Of a stretch of 64,000 nt of DNA, positions 58,791 to 64,000 are shown piece by piece. Position 1 is the first letter of the stretch; every line of letters starts with the position of its first letter. A program made the translations under genes and the position numbers. The notes below the pieces were generated by a model. It was not told the DNA's origin. It ran no database searches and saw only the letters and a program-made list of their open reading frames with translations. Origin of the DNA: Cycas panzhihuaensis (lineage: Eukaryota > Cycadophyta); assembly GCA_023213395.1 (NCBI GenBank), contig CM041465.1, positions 154,077,741 through 154,141,740 of the forward strand, read 5' to 3'.

Positions 58791-59129
58791 GAAGATTAAA
58801 GGGCTAACAACACTTATGCCATTAAGGTGAAGTTAGTATGTACCCTATATTTTGACTATCTCTTCATTTATTATGGTGGTGAAGGAGTAAAAGAGATCGT
58901 CTGCATGTACCATTTAGGTAATCACTTTAAAATAGCCTCATCTTAAATATCCTTTAAACGACTACCAAGAGTAGATGTAGAAGTAGATATAGGTGACGTA
59001 GATGAGGAACTAAGAGTAAATATTCATTTTAGAGGTATGTGTTCTAGAAGAATATTTTATCAAGCAATAGGAACAACTAATGCTTTATTAGATTGATCCT
59101 TAAAGAATGATATCTATGTGATATCAAAA

Positions 59130-59157
59130 TCCTAGTTCTCTTTTGAATATATGGCAT

Positions 59158-59246
<89 letters not shown>

Positions 59247-60010
59247 CATACATACATTTGGTTAATAGTAAGATTATATAATTTATATGCTTTATAGTTA
59301 GGTTCATAGCCAATAAAGAACATTCCTTACTATTATCATCCAACGTTTTCCTTTGTTCTTTGGGTATGAGTATATACATTGTACAAAAAAAAGTATGTAA
59401 ATATGAGACTATAGGTTTTTAACCTAACCAAGCCTTCTCAGGAGTGGTGTTCAATACAATCTTGGTCAAACTTCTATTTATGAGATATGCTATTGTGTGA
59501 AAGGCTTCAATCCAAAATTGAAGTCCTAAACTCTTACCAGTAATCATGGCTATGCCTTTACTATCAAGGTCCAATTCATTCACTCAGTAACTCCATTTTG
59601 TTAAGGGGTATATAGGGTAGAAAACTATCATTTAATGCCCTTATCCTTATAGAATTGGATGAACACATTTAATATGTATTCACCTCCATTATTATAATGA
59701 AGGATTTTTAGTGGCCTTCTACATTTCATTTTTGCGCCATGCTTAAACTCTTTGAATTTGTCAAAGGTTTCTAATTTCTACTTTAAAAAATATACCTAGA
59801 TTTTCCTTGAGTAATTATCAATAAATTTAATAAACTATTAATAAACTCAAAAGGATGCCTAAGATATAGGAATAAAGATGTTTAAATATATCAGGACTAA
59901 AGGTTTCTTAGTATACTAGGCTCTCCTATTTAACCAAAAAGGAGCCCAATGATGTTTACCCATTACATAGGCCTCACAAATACACTTAGTCTTCTTTATG
60001 TTTATTATCG
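59130..60010 (-). pseudogene. Copia C integrase
   Basis: Read from about 59,780 down: KEFKHGAKMKCRRPLKILHY then NNGGEY (second catalytic Asp is Asn) at about 59,690, DKGIK at about 59,640, then TLYTP-stop-QNGVTE (catalytic Glu present) at about 59,625-59,590 and WTLIVKA. The C-terminal part LGLQFWIEAFHTIAYLINRS ... TPEKAWLG is at about 59,530-59,420, then IFIGYEP-like text at about 59,320. The last part is interrupted by a long (TA)n tract placed just before the segment RDAIYSKEN that normally continues it. Confidence 0.82.
59162..59256. repeat. (TA)n then (CATA)n microsatellite inside copia C pol
   Basis: About 40 TA units followed by four CATA units, inside the integrase-RT connection of copia C. 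Confidence 0.95.
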
Positions 60011-60399
60011 CATGCACCATATTTAATCTATAAAGTAGATGAAAGTTTCCCATATTTAAGTGACCTAAGCATTGATGTTATAACTGGTTTTTAGAATTTT
60101 GAGAGAAATATATATCTGAGAAGTAAATTGATCATCTAAATTTGATGTTAAAGTAGAATCATTAAAAGTTAAAGATCAATGGTCTAGTTATAACATCAAG
60201 CTTGTAGAGTTTCAGATCCTCAAATCCTAAAGAAATCAAGTTACCATTTAAATCTATAATTAGGTATTTTCCAAGATGGCTAAACAAAAGATCAAAGTTT
60301 TATTTATTTCTTTGGCTAATTAAAAGTAAGTTGCATATCATGCCAAGTATATAGAAAACATTATTGAAATGATGAGAAGTGTTAGAATTATTTAGTGAG

Positions 60400-61400
60400 A
60401 TAGGAACATTATTAATCTTAGTAACCTCTAAAGTATCATCATCTTAAAAAATAATAGATTAATCATTAAGCAGTCTTATATTAGTGAGGAGTTCTTCTAA
60501 ACCCCTAATGTATTTATAGGTACCTAAATTAGTCAACCAAGAGATGTCAGAATAATGAGATAATAGAGTAGTAAAGAAAAGATATTTAGAGTTGACTATG
60601 TAGCCTCCCTAGTTTTGTCTCTAGTTATAATTTCTATTATGTTGGTTTCATTGTGGAGTATTTTAATTTTGTCTCCTTGATACTTAGTAATTTAGTTAAT
60701 TATATCTTTGAGGTCCCTGATAATTTTCATATCCATGAGTTTGATTATCTCTCATAGTAGAGTAGTTCTAAAATTATTGTTATTGATGGTCAACTCTCTT
60801 TTTTTCTATAATTAAGTGTTATATATCTAAGTTTTCCATAACAATGACAAATAACCTAAGGATTATAAGATGGTCTTGGTTGACATGGTTGATATAACTA
60901 CTAATTAGGCCGCTGGTTTAAATTCATTAAACCAAATATGATGTGTCAACTATAGATGTTAAGGCCTTCCTTTATATCAAGTTACAAATTCTAGTATGGA
61001 AGAGGAAGCACTTAGATTCCCTAAATGGATAAAAATAAATTCTTCTTAGAGTAGTAGACCCTCAAATATATTAAAATAAATGGTAGCAAGTTGATATGCA
61101 TATAATAGACTAGATATAAGTGAGTTATAACTAGGTGAAAAAATATTAACAATGTAGGATATGAGGTCACTATCCTCTGACAGTTGTCCTCTCACTATCA
61201 ACTAGTTTTTACTCACTTTCATTTAGGATAAATGAGTTGCTATAGATCTTATAAATGAAATGAAGTAAATTTGATCTTTGAGCATCACTACCCTAGCATT
61301 TTCCTTCATCTTATAGAGTGTATATTATTTGACCAAAACTTTATACTTACTTGATCCTCATTACCTTTAACAAGTTTCTTGTATTACTTCATTTTATATG
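60400..61400 (-). pseudogene. Copia C gag remnant
   Basis: A zinc-knuckle remnant on the minus strand reads ICHCYGKLRYITLNY at about 60,855-60,810 (the last His and Cys replaced by Tyr). Flanking AT-rich text to about 61,400 is consistent with a gag of which no long frame survives. Identification rests mainly on the knuckle and on its position upstream of integrase. Confidence 0.5.
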
Positions 61401-62021
61401 ATTGATTAAGGTTTGTTTTATGATGTATTAGGCCATGTTTTGATGAAATATGATTATGATTTTTGTCTAATGATATATGTTAGATGATGATGATGTATTA
61501 TATATTCTTTTACCTATTGATGAGCGATAACTATGGCATTAAAATCTCTTCTTCGTAATTATTAGGACTTATTTTTTCTTTAAAATATTTGTTTATTTTG
61601 ATCTTTTCTCTTGATTTTATCTTTTTATGACCTCTTTATTATTTTTTAGCTTGTGCTTATAGTTTTCATCCTCTTTGGGTTGTTTTTCTTATTCATTGAG
61701 TTATTTATGCTTAAATTTCTTGATATTTTATTTTTTGGCTTGTCAATGAATCATTTTGACCTCTTATTTTATCACATTTTTAGTCTTGTTAAAAATACAA
61801 TCCATCACATTTTATTAAGAAAGTTGTATTTTTGGTTATTAATAAAATATGATCAGTCATGTTTTCTTACTATCATGCATGCATTTTTTTTTAAGTGCAC
61901 TAGTATTTTCCATATCACTGCCTAGATTTAATGGAAACCTACCTAATTCATGCCTAGAACTCTTAGAAACCTTATTATGTTATATCATTGATGAATTGTT
62001 ATGTTAGAGATTAAGCTTTAG
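61401..62021. other. Unassigned T-rich DNA
   Basis: A 90-codon open frame (61,653-61,925, plus) is Phe/Leu/Ile-rich because of T-rich composition and matches nothing I recognise. No other feature seen. Confidence 0.4.
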
Positions 62022-62511
62022 TGTGTGATTCTTAATATTTGGAGAGATTTCTACTACTATTTGGAGAACTATCTTCAAGAAAAAGTGAAGCCCAAAGAGA
62101 AAGAATTTTAAAACTCTATTTACTAACTTGTTACTACATGAATCTCAATGGTTGATACTTCTTAAATTATTTGGTTTCTTATAAATTTCTTAGCTTTAAA
62201 CTTCTCTTTTCTAATAAGATATTTCCTTTTTAGTTTCTTGTAATTCTCTTATCCTTTTGATGACTAGTTATGATCATAATTATTCCTCTCTTCTTGTAGA
62301 TTTTTGAGATATTTTTATTCATTTTTTTTTGTTTTTCTTGGAAAGCTTGGATAAAAGGGCAGTCGTTTATGAGAAGAAAAGAGGTAGACTATTATAAAGA
62401 ATGATCATCTATTAACTATAAAGATAACTACTCTTTCCCCTTTTTTTTCAGTTATCCAAGTCCCCAAGAGGTCTAGTTTTACCTTTGCTTATAATTATCC
62501 TATTTTTAACA
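62022..62511 (+). repeat. 5' LTR of a plus-strand element (G)
   Basis: Starts TGTTAGAGATTAAG and ends TTTTTAACA (TGTTA/TAACA inverted ends), about 490 bp. It is followed at once by TGGTATCAAAGCCATG (62,512 onward), which matches the initiator-tRNA-Met primer site at all but one base over the usual 12. The 3' LTR lies beyond the window. Confidence 0.75.
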
Positions 62512-64000
62512 TGGTATCAAAGCCATGTATGTATATTTTATTATTTCATGGCCACCCTAATAAAACATCAGTATAACTCATTACACAATTCAGCCATATG
62601 TTTATTGAAATTTCTAGCTTTATATGGATATCACCCCCTATCCTATCATATAGTTGTTTGGGAATCAATCTAGGTTAATCATCTCTTAATAACTTTTATA
62701 TTTCTTATATTTTAGCTAAATATAGGGAGATTTATCAACATGTAGGAACCTTAGAACCAACTTTGTATAACTCATAATAAGGAGCTTCTACTTGATTGTG
62801 TTATTTGATTGAAAAAATAATTTGATAAGGAAGAGGCTATGATGTGTGAGTGGCATTCAATGAAAGAATATGCTAGCCTATATAATCAAATAAAGGAGAT
62901 CTAATTTTAGAGCTATACTGATAATGTTTTTGTTTAATTTTCTTATTTTTCCTTTTTTCTTATCTTTCAATGTTTTGGGTTTAATCAAATGAAGAAAAAG
63001 TAAAAATAAATATATGATCATACAATCATAAAATTGTGAAAGAAACTAATAAACTTAAGGGAAACCACTATTTAAATCAACCAAAAAAAGAAGAAAACAT
63101 AGACACTTTTATTTTTATTTTTTACTTTTTTATAAAAGTAAACTTTATTCAAAATTAAAAAGAAACTATTTTCTAATTTTTAAACAACGTTTTATTTTAA
63201 ATGGAAGGATATAAGAACAAAACTTTATAAAAGAAACCTTTTACACATAGACAATAAAGATTGAAATGGTATGAAGCTTCTTTTAGACTTCTTCCTCTTG
63301 CATGTATGGTCTTTAATAGCCTTTATAATCTTTTAACCATTGAATGACTTCAAATGAAGGAAAGGAAGCACAAAATATAACATGCAAAGTGAAAACTTAG
63401 TATGCAAGTGCAAAGTCTATTTGAATAGCCCATAAAAGATGACACATAAGATGCAAGTTCAACATGTAAGTAAGAACTTAGCTCATACAATTTATTAAGA
63501 AGCTATATTAAGAGCATAGAAAGATTTCATGCTTCACACAACAACATGTAGCCATAAGATCAATAAATTTACTTCATCTTTTATAAAAGAAAAGAGTAAA
63601 TATGAACACATAAAGTTTATTCTATTTACTCTTTTCTAATTATGTATATTTCATAAGAAAAAGGGGAAAAAAAGTGAAGAATTAAGGAAAGTACATTATA
63701 TAATCATAAGAAACCTCTATGTATATAACTATATATGTGTCTCATGATAGTAATCTTCCCCTTATTAATCAATATTTCACCAGAATTTCCTTTTGAAAGA
63801 AGCAACAAAAGGAGGAAATTATAAAGAAACTACCAGAACTAGCACCAAATCAAAATAGATGAGATAAAAACTCCAGAAATCTTGACTTCTATAGAGAAGG
63901 GGAGGGAGAAACTATGAAGTATAATGAAGAGGTAGATCTCTCTTCTCTATAGTGAACCCCTATAAAGCCCACAAAGAGTTAAACGTTTAACCATGATTCT
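62512..64000 (+). mobile_element. Element G interior, 5' part (probably copia), cut by window end
   Basis: After the primer site there is a leader with a gag-like fragment at about 62,840-62,905 (EEAMMCEWHSMKEYASLYNQ), interrupted by stops. From about 62,930 to 64,000 the DNA is A/T-rich and non-coding. The assignment to copia rests on the LTR style and this fragment only. Confidence 0.5.

Larger units (their letters stand above)
57098..61400 (-). mobile_element. Ty1/copia element C, minus strand, decayed
   Basis: In minus-strand order from high to low coordinates: gag with zinc-knuckle remnant, integrase, RT and RNase H, each recognisable by motifs but carrying many stops. No 5' LTR was found at the high-coordinate end, so the element may be truncated there, near 61,400-62,000. 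Confidence 0.8.

Noticed and set aside
61653-61925. 90-codon Phe/Leu-rich frame that looks membrane-like
   Set aside because: The composition follows from T-rich DNA. No start context or homologue was recognised.

Overview
This window reads as repeat-rich nuclear DNA of a seed plant, probably a flowering plant; nothing in it fixes the species. The evidence is a Tat-lineage Ty3/gypsy element with an archaeal-type RNase H and a plant mobile domain gene, a chromodomain gypsy element, an L1-type LINE ending in an RNase H domain, several Ty1/copia elements primed by initiator-tRNA-Met, and long (TA)n and (CT)n microsatellites. I found no host protein gene, rRNA, tRNA or CRISPR array. All coding regions are retrotransposon-derived and all carry stops, indels or lost catalytic residues.

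Layout. 1-13,379: a comparatively GC-rich Tat element. Its gag-protease-RT-RNaseH-integrase region (1-6,087) stays in one reading frame and is broken only by stop codons. It is followed by an antisense plant-mobile-domain gene (8,659-6,744), a cluster of palindromes, a second RNase H (9,825-10,295) and a candidate 3' LTR from 10,711. 13,379-18,873: a 5'-truncated chromovirus copy plus the start of another LTR element (B). The same segment recurs at 30,092-35,536. 18,909-19,844: unassigned DNA, a foldback, and a (TA)n field. 19,855-26,198: a full-span minus-strand LINE with a perfect 10-bp target-site duplication. 26,209-28,148: AT-rich DNA, a very long (TA)n tract and a minus-strand LTR end. 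28,149-34,229: the second chromovirus copy, with both LTRs. 34,230-36,763: element B. 36,764-38,099: a small internally deleted copia with both LTRs. About 38,120-38,402: a minus-strand solo LTR.

39,225-53,311: copia element B, split by copia element A (39,962-47,552), which has two 311-bp LTRs. A separate minus-strand LTR lies at 48,592-48,978. 53,312-64,000: AT-rich DNA with minus-strand LTR, gypsy-integrase and copia remnants (55-61 kb) and a plus-strand LTR at 62,022-62,511 that starts an element running off the window.

How it fits together. This is a graveyard of nested and duplicated retroelements. The most distinctive object is the Tat element, because its extra RNase H sits downstream of integrase, beyond an antisense gene, rather than between the first RNase H and integrase. 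Paired copies show decay mainly by C-to-T and G-to-A changes, as expected for methylated transposons.
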